A stretch of DNA of 64,000 nt from Brachybacterium avium (GTDB taxonomy: Bacteria; Actinomycetota; Actinomycetes; Actinomycetales; Dermabacteraceae), in assembly GCF_002216795.1 (NCBI RefSeq), contig NZ_CP022316.1:2108001-2172000 (forward strand), written 5' to 3'. Position 1 is the first letter of the stretch, and each line of letters opens with the position of its first letter. Position numbers and translations under genes: made by a program. The notes beneath the pieces were generated by a model that saw only the letters and a program-made list of their open reading frames with translations, made no database searches and was not told the DNA's origin. Positions 1 to 10,229 of this stretch are shown piece by piece.

Positions 1-1
1 G

Positions 2-637
2 ATGCTGACCACGTACCTCGAGCACGACGCCGATGCGGTGAGCGGCCCGGTGCACGCGGTGTTCGAGGGCGAGGAGGATCCGTGGGTGGCCGCCGGCGGG
101 TACTACCTCGGCCAGCGTCGCGAGGGAGTACGGACAGGCACGGTGCTGCAGCGGGCCGCGACGAACAATCTGCTGCTCGACATGGGTCAGGTGCGCCTGC
201 TCGGCCTGCGGTTCGATGAGCGCTTCGGGCTGACCGGGGGAGAGGACTCCCTGTTCACCGGGCAGCTGACCGCAGCGGGAGGACGGATCATCTTCTGCGC
301 CGAGGCGGTCGTGGACGATCTGGTACCCCGGGCGCGCAACACCCGTGCTTTCAACCTGGCCAGGCGCCGGGCCCAGGCGGCTACCCATGTGCGGGTCGAG
401 CAGAACCTCGCCGTCTCACGGCGGGCCAGGGCGGCCAATGGTGCGCGCTGGTTCGTGATCGGATCCGGGCAGCTCGTCAAGGGTTCGGCCCTTGCGGTCA
501 TCGGCCGAATCACCGGCGATCTGCATCGGCAGGCGCAGGGAGAGGGGCGGGTTTCGAGCGGGATCGGTGTGCTGGGAGGGTGCGTGGGGATCGTGTCCGC
601 GCCCTATGCGCGGCAGCGGAACGATCGGCGGCGGTGA
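2..637 (+). CDS. Family 2 glycosyltransferase, C-terminal part (5' end outside window)
   Basis: The reading frame is open from the left edge; the first ATG at 2 is probably internal. The visible 211 residues match the second half of a GT2 enzyme: a DPW element, then a GLTGGEDSLF motif where family members place the acceptor-activating acidic residue, then a basic membrane-proximal tail. It is clearly paralogous to the second domain of the convergent glycosyltransferase that ends at 681 (shared VFE-DPW, ANLLLD/NNLLLD and GGED blocks). It probably adds a sugar to a lipid-linked surface polysaccharide repeat at the inner membrane face. Donor and acceptor cannot be told from sequence. Confidence 0.8.
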   Translation: MLTTYLEHDADAVSGPVHAVFEGEEDPWVAAGGYYLGQRREGVRTGTVLQRAATNNLLLDMGQVRLLGLRFDERFGLTGGEDSLFTGQLTAAGGRIIFCAEAVVDDLVPRARNTRAFNLARRRAQAATHVRVEQNLAVSRRARAANGARWFVIGSGQLVKGSALAVIGRITGDLHRQAQGEGRVSSGIGVLGGCVGIVSAPYARQRNDRRR

Positions 638-680
638 CGACGGGCTCCGCAGGCCCGGGGCCGCACGAAGTCGGGCGGCG

Positions 681-2608
681 TCAGGGTCGTGCGTATTCTT
701 CGTAGAGGTGACCTCGAGCGCCGGCGAGCATCCCGCGCCCGCGATGGAACGTGCGCATACCGCGGGCATCGTGCCCCAGATGTCGCCGCGCCCGACCGTA
801 GTGATGCCGTGCCAGGCCGGCGGTGACCCGAGCGGTCCCGCCGAGGAGGTATCGGCCCCGCAGGGCCAGACGATGCGTCGAGGTAGGGGCCAGGCGGAGA
901 TTGACGTTCACCAGGCCGTTGCCGGCGCTGAACGCGCGCTGCGTGGCCCATTCGCGGGTGAGGCGGCTGGGGACGACGGTGTCCTCGACCTCCGACTCGT
1001 TGCACCACAGGAGGGTGCCACCGCGCTGCACGAGCTGTTTCGTGAACATCGTGTCCTCGCCACCGCTGAGCCCGAGCGACCCCTCGAAGCGGAGCCCCAG
1101 ATCCTGAACCTGGGCCAGGTCCAGCAGCAGGTTCGCAGTGGAGGCGGCCGGGAGCGAAGTACCGGTGGGGCGCTGACGTCGATAGAAGGTCCCCGAAGCG
1201 ATCATCCAGGGATCCGTGCCTTCCTCGAAGACGGAGACGAGACGGCCGGCCACCGCGGCGGCGCGACGGTGACGCCAGACGTCCACCAGCGAGGAAAGCC
1301 ACCCGGTCCGGGGGATCTCGTCGTCATCGAGGAAGGCGAGGAGATCACTCGTGCGGCTCTCGTCCAGCGCCCGGTTCCGCGCTGCGGAGATGCCGGGCGT
1401 GGTCTCGTGGACGTATCGCGGCTCCAGCGGCGAACTCGTGACGGTGTCACGAGCGGAACCGGCGGGGTCGTTGTCGATGACGAGCACATCGACGACGACG
1501 TCCGGGGTCTCCGCGATTCGTTCTGGCAGAGCTGCGAGCAGGGCGGCGAGTCGTGCTGGTCGCCGGTACGACGGGATCGCGACGGTGATCCTGAGGGGTC
1601 TCACCTCCTCAGGTCCCGAGGCCCGCGCCCCGTGCATCGGCGCTGTCCCCCGCGGGGTGGTGGCCGGTGGGCGGCGGAGCAGCTGGGCGGTCCCCGCGAG
1701 CAGCCCGCGGGCCGCAGCCAGGAGCCCCTTCGGCTCGGTGAGAGCTTGTTTCCGACCCCCTCGCATCCAGATCCTGGCGGACTGACGCGGAGACGCCGCC
1801 ACCCAGCTCGCCCACTGCCTGCCCCGAAGATGCCGACGTCCGAACAGCATCCGATTGCGAATGTTGTAGAAGTAGTAGGTCGGCGACTTGGTCCGAGAGC
1901 TCCCGGCCTCCTGAGTGCCGCCCTCGTCATGGATGACGAGCAGATCGGGACGAATCTCGAGGCGCATCCCCTGCTCCGCAGCGCGCCGGGAAATGTCGAC
2001 GTCCTCCCAGTAGAGGAAGTAGTCCTCATCGAAGCCCCCAGCAGGTCGAATGCTCGGGCGCTGAAAGCCAGGCAGGCTCCGCTGAGCCAGTTCGCCCACT
2101 CGGGGTCCTCGTCGAGCTCGGACCAGCCGGAGCGCATCTGGCCTGTGCGACGGTGCATCCTCGCACCTCGGAAGTGCGGCTCGCCGTTCCCGGTATCCAT
2201 GAAGGGCGAGACGAGGGCCAGCGGGTCGGCGGTGACGTGTCGGGCGAGCTCGCGCAGCACAGCCATCGAGGCGATCGCATCGGGATTCAATGTGATGAAT
2301 GCGTGGAGTCCCCGCCGGCGGGCCGCGGCGACCCCGAGGTTGACACCGGCTCCGAAACCATCGTTCGCGGCGGCGATGAAGAGCCAGCCGCGCTCTGCGG
2401 ACAGGGCTGCGGCGCTTGCGCGGGCTTCCTGGCTGTGGAAGTTGTCGACCAGTACGACGAGGGCGCGGTCATCCGCATCGACCTCGGGTCCGATGTTCCC
2501 CGCGACCAATGTGGGATCTCCGTAGTTCACGATGATCACCGCGTAACCGTTGGTGCGCTGTGCGGCCACGTTGCTCCTCAGCTCCGGTGTCGACGGCAAC
2601 GACGACAC
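681..2608 (-). CDS. Tandem GT2 glycosyltransferase (WbbL-like domain plus second GT2 domain), one frame break
   Basis: GTG start at 2608 with a TGAGGAA ribosome site (2614-2620). The N-terminal ~190 residues are rhamnosyltransferase (WbbL)-like: VIIVNYGDP, LNPDA, then LSGACLAFSARAFDLLG. The expected continuation, GFDEDYFLYWEDVD, lies in another frame. Adding one G to the five-base run at 2035-2039 joins the halves. In the corrected frame no stop separates this domain from a second GT2 domain (ITVAIPSYRRP, AFLDDDEIP, LGLSGGEDTMF), giving about 642 residues. The second domain could instead start at ATG 1637, after GGGGGA, if a stop has been lost by another error. The second domain is a paralogue of the partial gene at 2-637. 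Role: two sugar-transfer steps in exopolysaccharide repeat assembly. Confidence 0.75.
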
Positions 2609-2824
2609 AACTGTTCCTCAGGCCTTCAATTATGATTCATTTGCCCGATTTACACCAGATGTCCGTCATGGCAGGATGGGGAGAGCTGTACCCCATGGCG
2701 GGCTACCCCGCCGTGCTGCTTCATGCCGGGGAGGCATCGTGATCGCTCTAACGCACCACCAGTCCGCCCGCATCGGTCGTGACCGTGCCGATCGCGGGCG
2801 GACGGGTGTGCTCGAGGTGGAGAA

Positions 2825-3430
2825 GTGAGTTCCGAGCTGCTTCTGGTGGTCTGCGCCGCGAACATCTGTCGCTCGCCGTTGGCGGAGTTTCTCCTGCGTC
2901 GCGGGCTCGCGGGACTTCCCGACCTCTGGGTGGCGAGTGCCGGCACTCTGGCGCAGAGCGATCGCGAGATCTGCTTGCGGGTGGCGACGTGGTGCGACGA
3001 CGAGAGTTGGATGGCAGAAGCGAGCGCGCATCGCTCACGGCGCATCGATCCCGATCTGCTGGAAGCGGCCGCCCTGATCCTGGTCTCCTCTCGCGACGTC
3101 CGGGCGGACGTGGTCCTCGCCGCACCCGAGGTGCGTGGGCGCACCTACACCCTCCGCGAGGCGGCGCACCTGGGAGACGGATTCGATGCGGCTGCGCAGA
3201 CCAGGCACCTCGGTGAGGTCGCTCGGTATGCCACGCACCTGGACCGGGCGCGCGTGGTGCGCGGGACGATCCAGGGCAGGCGTCCGCGCTGGGGCCTCAC
3301 GCGGCGCGCGGACGGGCCGGACATCGCGGACGGCCATGGGCGGAACAGGTGGGTGCATCGAGCCGCTCTGGAGGAGGTCTCCGAGGCTACGGCGGCCGTT
3401 GTGCGGCAGCTCGGCGGCCGTCGCGCATGA
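2825..3430 (+). CDS. Low-molecular-weight protein tyrosine phosphatase (Wzb/CpsB-like role)
   Basis: GTG start at 2825. The 201-residue protein begins with the LMW-PTP P-loop: C10-A-A-N-I-C15-R16-S, i.e. C-X5-R-S, with the catalytic Cys10 and phosphate-binding Arg16. Near the C terminus PDIADGHGR matches the general-acid region (usually ADP), so the Asp is kept. The protein is longer than the typical ~150 residues because of a middle insertion. In exopolysaccharide loci this family dephosphorylates the BY-kinase; the partner here is most likely the kinase at 11554-12909. Start choice is uncertain because no clear Shine-Dalgarno site is visible. Confidence 0.88.
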   Translation: MSSELLLVVCAANICRSPLAEFLLRRGLAGLPDLWVASAGTLAQSDREICLRVATWCDDESWMAEASAHRSRRIDPDLLEAAALILVSSRDVRADVVLAAPEVRGRTYTLREAAHLGDGFDAAAQTRHLGEVARYATHLDRARVVRGTIQGRRPRWGLTRRADGPDIADGHGRNRWVHRAALEEVSEATAAVVRQLGGRRA

Positions 3431-3473
3431 CAGCGGGCGAGAGGAGCAAAGTTGCGAATGTCCGAATTGCCGG

Positions 3474-3502
3474 TTGCGCGTAGTATGTGGTGAGTTTACG
3501 AT
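3474..3502 (+). promoter_or_regulatory. Promoter for the lipoprotein/surface-protein operon
   Basis: TTGCGC (3474-3479), exactly 17 bp, then TACGAT (3497-3502), in the gap between the phosphatase and the lipoprotein. A start site near 3509 would leave a leader of about 65 nt before the ATG at 3574. Spacing and the A/T-rich -10 make this one of the best sigma-70-type matches in the window. Confidence 0.6.
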
Positions 3503-3573
3503 GGCGGGGAGACGCAACCTCGCGGATCTGCCGCAATGACGCGGTATGGAGTCGCGGGAGTCAGGAGCGCGGG

Positions 3574-4371
3574 ATGAAAAGTCCGTCCGAAGCACGCAGT
3601 GCGGGATCGCGAATGCGCTCGAAGGCTTCCGCCCTCGCCGCTGCAACCGGACTGTTGCTCTGCCTCGGGCTCGCAGGATGCGCGCCCGAGCCGCCCGAAC
3701 AGGGAGCCCCGACCGTCTCCACCGAGGAGCAGTCGCCGGCGCCGGGCACCGCAGCCCCCTCGGCTCCAGAGGATGACGAACCGACCACTGATGACGGCAC
3801 GGCGCCCGGAACTCCCGAGGAGGAGGGCGTGCCCGCGGGGGACGACGTCGGAGACGGCGCCGGGAGCGGGGACGACGGCGAGACCGACCCGGATGCGGAC
3901 TCTGATATCAATGCCACGGACGACTGGCGGGAGCCCGAGGACCCGACCGCCGAAGGGCCGACTGCGGCGCCGGTGCTGCCGGAGGTGGAGGGACGGATCG
4001 GCGATGGCGTGGCTCTCCCGACCGAGGTCGTCGTCTCGATCACCTCGGTCACCACGACCACCCTCACCGCCGAGACCCCCGGCGAGTACACGGGGCCCGC
4101 GATCATCGTCGGGGTGCAGATCGCGAACGAGTCGGACGTGCCGCAGCCGGTGGGGTCAGCCGTCGTCGCGCTCACCGGGGAGGGCGGCGAGGTCGGCGTC
4201 CCCACCTGGGCCTCTCCGAATGATCCGCTGCACGGTGAGGTGCAGGCGGGCGGCACCGTCGATGGCACGTACGTATTCATGATGGATCCGGCGGGCGAAC
4301 GCTCCGTGACGGTGCGCGTGAACTATTCAGCGGGCGAACCGGTGGCGACGTTCACCGGTACGACCCCGTGA
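3574..4371 (+). CDS. Secreted lipoprotein with acidic Pro/Glu/Asp linker and beta-rich C-terminal domain
   Basis: ATG 3574 is chosen because AGGAG lies at 3563-3567; in-frame codons further upstream lack a site. The 265-residue product has a basic N terminus, a hydrophobic stretch and the lipobox LAGC with lipidated Cys36. Residues ~40-140 are a low-complexity acidic linker that should span the cell wall. Residues ~145-265 look like a small all-beta domain similar to DUF4352-type extracellular domains (weak recognition). It precedes the giant surface protein by 43 bp and probably shares its transcript from the promoter at 3474-3502. It may be an envelope-anchored accessory of polysaccharide export or surface assembly; function is inference. 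Confidence 0.8.
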   Translation: MKSPSEARSAGSRMRSKASALAAATGLLLCLGLAGCAPEPPEQGAPTVSTEEQSPAPGTAAPSAPEDDEPTTDDGTAPGTPEEEGVPAGDDVGDGAGSGDDGETDPDADSDINATDDWREPEDPTAEGPTAAPVLPEVEGRIGDGVALPTEVVVSITSVTTTTLTAETPGEYTGPAIIVGVQIANESDVPQPVGSAVVALTGEGGEVGVPTWASPNDPLHGEVQAGGTVDGTYVFMMDPAGERSVTVRVNYSAGEPVATFTGTTP

Positions 4372-4414
4372 TCTTCCACCAGGCTTGCTCCTCAAGAATC
4401 GCTGACAGGAACTG

Positions 4415-7400
4415 ATGATGACGACTTCACCTCGACGTGACGCACTGGCATTGCGGCAGGTCTTCGGGCTCCTGGTGGCGATGGTGCTGCTCGTCGGAGG
4501 AATGGCGGCGGTGTTCTCCCTGTCCTTCGGCGCCACGGCGGATGCGGCGGAGCCCTCACCGCCGCCGCTCCTGCAGCGCAACGATGATGTCGTCACCGCG
4601 GATCCGTTGCCGACGGTCCAGATCGACAACGGGTACGTGTGGGCGCAGACGACCATCGGCACCACCGTGTATGCGGTCGGCGATTTCGACAACGCGAGGG
4701 CGCCGTTGGCGGCTCCCGGTACTCAGCTCACCCCGCGTTCGAACATCCTCGCGTACGACATCACCACCGGCGACCTGCTTCCCTTCGCGCCGCAGGTCAA
4801 CGGGGTCATCAAGGCCGTTGCCGCGTCACCGGACGGCAGCCGGATCTACATCGGCGGGTCGTTCAACTCAGTCAATGGGCAGACCCGTTACAGCATCGCC
4901 GCCCTGGACGCGGCAACCGGACAGCTGGTCTCCGGCTTCACCCCGTCCGTCGGAGGCACGGGTGTCTTCGCGCTCGTCGCGCACGGTTCCATGGTCTACG
5001 CCGGAGGCCTCTTCACACAGGCGAACGGGACCTCTCGACAGAACACCGCTGCGTTCTCCGCGAGCAATGGCGCACTCATGCCGTGGGCGCCCCAGACGGA
5101 CCGGCAGGTCGACGCCATGGTCGCGGATCCGGGCGGCGAGAAGATCATCCTCGGCGGACGCTTCTCCGAGGTGAACGGCAACACCACCATGCGTGGACTT
5201 GCTGCCATCGATGACCAGTCGGGTGCAGTCGATGCGGCGTGGGCACTTCCTCAGACCGTCAAGAACGGGAAGGGGACCGGAAGCACCCGCGGAAAGGCGG
5301 GCATCTTCGCGCTCGCCACGGACGACGACGCCGTCTATGGGACCGGGTGGGTCTTCGCCGACCTCGCCACAGGAAACCTCGAGGGCACCTTCGCGGCGGA
5401 AGCCGACACCGGCGAGGTGCGCTGGATCTCCGACTGCCTCGGGGATCACTACGGTGTCTATTCCACCGGGACGACGGTCTACACGACGAGCCACACCCAC
5501 GCCTGCTCGACCATGGGGCTCCATCCTGAGCAGAGCCCCCGGACCTATCGATACGTCGAGGCGTATACGACTGATGCCCGGGGACTTCTCGGCCGTAATC
5601 CCCATGCGGGGAGGACGTACCAGGACTGGGCGGGAACTCCCGGACCGTCCGCATATGCGTGGTATCCCGACTTCTACACCGGTACGACCTCCGGGCTGGG
5701 CCAAGCGGGGCTCTCGATCACCGGCGTCGGGGACATCATCTCGGTCGCCGGCGAGTTCCCCGGAGTGAACAATCAGCGTTTCGAGGGGATCGTCAGGTTC
5801 TCGACGAACCCACCGCAGGGGGCGAAGGACGGGCCACGCCTCTCCGGCTCGGACTGGCAGCCCGCGGCGAACTCTCTCATCCCCGGCCGCGTGCGGGTCT
5901 CGGTGCCGGGCAACTGGGACCGTGACGACCTGGACCTCACCTACGAACTGCGACGTGCCGGTACGGGTGCGCCCGTCGACACCGTGACCGTGCCCTCGAC
6001 CTGGTGGGAGCAGCCGAGCATCGTTCTCGAGGACACGACGGCGACTCCCGGATCGTCGGTGTCGTACACCGTCGTGGTCCGCGATGGCGACGGGAACTCC
6101 GTGACGAGCCAACCGGTGACGACGACCGTGGCTACAGGAGTAGCCTCCGACTACGTCTCCGCAGTCCTGGACGACGGACCCCAGCTCTACTACCCGCTCG
6201 GCGACACGATGCAGGACTGGGCAGGGGGCAACTCACCTGTCGCCGGCAGCGGCGTCACCCCGGGTGCGCCTGGCATCGAGAACTCGTCGACCGGGTACTC
6301 GGACTTCAACGGATCGAATTCCGGGCGCGTCGTGAGCAGCTCGACCATGGCGGCATCCGCAGAGTTCTCCACCGAGCTCTGGTTCCGCACCACCAGCTCG
6401 CAGGGCGGGAAGCTGATCGGGTACGGCAACTCGCCGTCCGGAGACTCCAGCAGTTACGACCGTCATGTGTACATGTCGAATTCCGGGCAGCTCGTCTTCG
6501 GTGTTTACCCGGGCTCGGCCCAGACCATCCAGAGCGCTGCCGGCTACAACGATGGGGAATGGCATCACGTCGTCGCCTCACAGGGCGCTGGCGGTACAGC
6601 GCTCTATCTCGACGGGGCCCTCGTGGCGGCGAACAGCGCGGTGACGACTGCACAGAGCTATACGGGATATTGGCGGATCGGGGGAGACAACCTCAGCGGA
6701 TGGCCGAACGGCCCCGGCTCAAACTACTTCGATGGTGACATCGACGAAGTCGCCGTGTATGCCCGGGCCCTCGAGCCGGGCCAGGTGGCGACGCACTACG
6801 GCATCGGCAAGGGCTTCGGGGCCCCGACGTCGTCGTTCACCGCGACCACCGAGGACCTCGATGTCACGGTCGATGCCTCCGCTTCCTCCGCGAAAGGCGG
6901 AGCCACGCTCGAGCAGTACCGATGGGACTTTGGCGACGGCAGCCCTGAGGCGACCGGGGAGACAACGGCGCACACCTACGCAGGGACTGGCACCTTCACC
7001 GTCACCCTCACCGTGGTCGACAGCAACAGGCTCACCGCGACGAGCGACCAGACGGTGACCGTGACCGGGCCGAATATTGCGCCGAACGCAGAGATGGGGA
7101 CCAGCGTCGCGGGCCTCACCGTGACGGCAGACGGTGCGGGATCCACGGACCCTGATGGACAGATCGTCTCCTACGACTGGGATTGGGGAGACGGTGATTC
7201 CTCGACCGGCCAGGTCGCTTCCCACTCCTATGGCGCGGCCGGCTTCTACACGGTGACCCTGACGGTCACTGACGACCAAGGCGGAACAGCGCAGACGACT
7301 GAGCAGGTCACGGTCACGCATGCTGATCCGACAGCGCAGTTCTCCGCATCGGTCTCCGGCCTGAGCGCGAACGTGGACGCCGAGGGCTCGGCCGCCTCCG

Positions 7401-10218
7401 ACGGTGCGACGCTCACATACTCCTGGAACTGGGGTGACGGCACGCCCGACTCCCAGGGGAGGACTGCCTCGCACTCCTACGCCGCCGGCGGAGACTATGA
7501 GATCACCCTGACCGTCACCGATAGCCTCGGCTCCTCCGCTGCGAGCGCGCAGTCGGTGTCGGTGACCGCTGAGGTGTTCGCGGCGTCGGATTCGTTCGAG
7601 CGGACTGTGGCCAGTGGTTGGGGTTCGGCGGATGTTGGTGGTGCGTGGGCGTCGACGGGCTGGGACTCGGCGGCGATGTCGGTCGGTGATGGGGTCGGGT
7701 CGATGGTGCTGGCTCCGGGTGCCGGGCGAGACATGCTGCTGACCGAGACATCGTTGACGGATTCCGGTGCGGCGATGAGCTACACGTTGGAGGGCGGACC
7801 GTCCACTGGTTCCCTATATGTCGGGATGAAGACGCGTTATGGCGCGGACGGGCATGCGTATCGTTCTCTGGTCTGGCATCGCGATAACGGGACGATGTGG
7901 TTGGTGATCCAGCGTGATGGCACGGTGCTGGATACGCAGCGGCTGTCGGGTCAGCAGTGGGCGGCCGGGGATACGTTCCAGGTGCGGACCGAGGTGGTCG
8001 GTGATGATGCTGCGACGATTCGGATGAAGATGTGGGCCGATGGTGCGATGGAGCCGGCTGGTTGGCAGTTGGAGACCACGGATTCCGGTGCTGCGGCGCT
8101 GACGGGTCCCGGGTCATCGTCGGTGTATCTGTATCGTTCGGGCAGTTCATCTGGTGACGCGCCGGTTCATTTCGACGACTACCGGCTCTCGAACCTCGGC
8201 GACGGCGCCGGGGAGCCTGTCGAGAATGTGGCACCGGTGGCGGTGTTCACGTCGTCGGCCTCCGGGCTGGTGCTCGGAGTGGATGGTTCGTCGTCCACCG
8301 ATGAGGACGGATCGATCGCGTCATATGCCTGGGACTTCGGTGACGGTGCTGCGGAGACCGGATCGACGGCTTCGCATGAATATGCCGAGGCCGGGACCTA
8401 TGACGTCAGCTTGACGGTGACCGACGATGAGGGCGCGACACACACCGTCACGCAGTCGGTGTCGGTGACCGCTGAGGTGTTCGCGGCGTCGGATTCGTTC
8501 GAGCGGACTGTGGCCAGTGGTTGGGGTTCGGCGGATGTTGGTGGTGCGTGGGCGTCGACGGGCTGGGACTCGGCGGCGATGTCGGTCGGTGATGGGGTCG
8601 GGTCGATGGTGCTGGCTCCGGGTGCCGGGCGAGACATGCTGCTGACCGAGACATCGTTGACGGATTCCGGTGCGGCGATGAGCTACACGTTGGAGGGCGG
8701 ACCGTCCACTGGTTCCCTATATGTCGGGATGAAGACGCGTTATGGCGCGGACGGGCATGCGTATCGTTCTCTGGTCTGGCATCGCGATAACGGGACGATG
8801 TGGTTGGTGATCCAGCGTGATGGCACGGTGCTGGATACGCAGCGGCTGTCGGGTCAGCAGTGGGCGGCCGGGGATACGTTCCAGGTGCGGACCGAGGTGG
8901 TCGGTGATGATGCTGCGACGATTCGGATGAAGATGTGGGCCGATGGTGCGATGGAGCCGGCTGGTTGGCAGTTGGAGACCACGGATTCCGGTGCTGCGGC
9001 GCTGACGGGTCCCGGGTCATCGTCGGTGTATCTGTATCGTTCGGGCAGTTCATCTGGTGACGCGCCGGTTCATTTCGACGACTACCGGCTCAAGAGCCTT
9101 GACGACGGAGCGCCGAAGGCGCAGCGAGCAGCCGTAGTCCCGGATGAGGGTGCGGCCCTCACGGAGGAGAAGCATTCTCCTGCGGAGCCTGAGGAGGCCG
9201 ACGCGCACGAGGCCCCCGCCCCGGACGGGGACGTGGACGTTCCTGCTGAGGCAGAGGATGAGGGTGCTGAAGCCGAGGCTGCGGCTCCTGAGGACGTGGA
9301 CGTTCCTGCTGAGGCAGAGGATGAGGGTGCTGAAGCCGAGGCTGCGGCTCCTGAGGACGTGGACGTTCCTGCTGAGGCAGAGGATGAGGGTGCTGAAGCC
9401 GAGGCTGCGGCTCCTGAGGACGTGGACGTTCCTGCTGAGGCAGAGGATGAGGGTGCCGAACCCGCAGCTGCGGATCCCGTGCCCGCGGACGAGCCCGACC
9501 CGGACTCACCACAGGCCCCGGAAGGGGCGACGGCCGACGACTCGCAGGAGTCCGAGGAGGAGGCGCCGGTCGAGGACGAGGCACCCACGGTGGAATCCCG
9601 CGTCGAGGACCGCTTCGACCGGACCATCGAATCGGGATGGGGAGAGGCGGACCACGGAGGCGCGTGGGTTCTGGCCGGCGACTCCGACGGGGTGCTCAGC
9701 GTCGCGGACGGCAACGGCCGTATGCAGCTCGCCCCGGGACCACGGCGGACGTCGTCCTGGACGGACCGTCCCTCGCGGTGGCGACTGCCGAGCTCACCTT
9801 CCGCATCGAGGAGGGTGCGGAACCTGACGGCACCGAGGTCGGGATTATCTTCGGCCAGAGCGGTGACTCGCCGTATCGCCTGGAAGCGTCGATGCGCCCG
9901 GATGGAACACTCTGGCTGATGGTGCATCGGGGCGAGGTCCTGGTTGCCGAACAGCAGCTCGACGACATGACGCTCGAGCCCAGCGCGACATACACGCTCG
10001 CAGTCTCCACATCCGAGGACGACGGCTCGGCGCTCACGGCCAAGCTCTGGGAGACCGCAGGCAAGGAACCCTCTGACTGGCAGCTCACCGTCACCCCGGA
10101 CGAGATCCCGTCCGACCCGGGCAGCGGGGCGGTCGGCCTGACCGCCACGCGAGCGGACGGTGCAGGAGAGCTTGTCGGGATCGTCATCGAGGAGATCATC
10201 GCGTCACCGCGGGGCTAG
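4415..10218 (+). CDS. Giant secreted surface protein: beta-propeller, LamG, PKD repeats, three related C-terminal domains (one frame break)
   Basis: ATG 4415 (a second ATG follows at 4418) has AGGA at 4407-4410. The N terminus has a signal-like hydrophobic segment ending ATADAAEPS. Residues ~50-480 show delta-60-like propeller repeats (IYIGGSFNSVNG, VYAGGLFTQANG, IILGGRFSEVNG). Next come an Ig-like stretch, a LamG/concanavalin-like domain (~620-800) and three PKD domains with WDFGDGS/WDWGDGD cores. Then follow an identical pair of ~214-residue domains separated by a fourth PKD domain, a 21-residue acidic repeat array and a diverged third copy of the C-terminal domain. The frame breaks in that third copy. 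One extra G at 9736-9738 restores LAPG-TTADVVLDG and reading to 10218. No LPXTG or TM anchor is visible. Likely an extracellular adhesin or polysaccharide-binding protein. Confidence 0.85.
7548..8188 (+). repeat. 641-bp direct repeat, copy 1 (inside surface-protein gene)
   Basis: Appears base-for-base identical to 8451-9091, offset 903 bp (301 codons). It encodes the ~214-residue C-terminal-type domain. Codon use is unlike the neighbours, with many GGT/GTT/GCG-rich stretches and more third-position T. Confidence 0.9.
8451..9091 (+). repeat. 641-bp direct repeat, copy 2 (inside surface-protein gene)
   Basis: Second copy of 7548-8188. Identity stops just after the codons for the FDDYRL end of the domain. 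Exchange between the copies would remove or add exactly 903 bp in frame, including one PKD domain. Confidence 0.9.
9230..9481 (+). repeat. 63-bp tandem repeat, four units, acidic 21-residue linker
   Basis: Units begin at 9230, 9293, 9356 and 9419. The first three are essentially identical and the fourth diverges in its second half. Each unit encodes DVDVPAEAEDEGAEAEAAAPE or a variant, so copy-number change keeps the frame. It forms a negatively charged stalk between the second and third C-terminal-type domains. Confidence 0.9.
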
Positions 10219-10229
10219 GATCGCTAAGC

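Noticed and set aside
2035-2039. Phase variation by homopolymer slippage
   Set aside because: The runs are only 3-5 bases, and similar breaks occur in housekeeping genes. Sequencing error is simpler.
492-2525. A ~677-residue plus-strand frame opposite the tandem GT2
   Set aside because: It has no recognisable domain and covers a gene with clear GT2 motifs on the other strand. Long stop-free antisense frames are common at this GC content.
9230-9481. CRISPR-like regular repeats
   Set aside because: The units are contiguous, without spacers, and in frame within a protein gene. The 54-bp array at 61025 is also contiguous.
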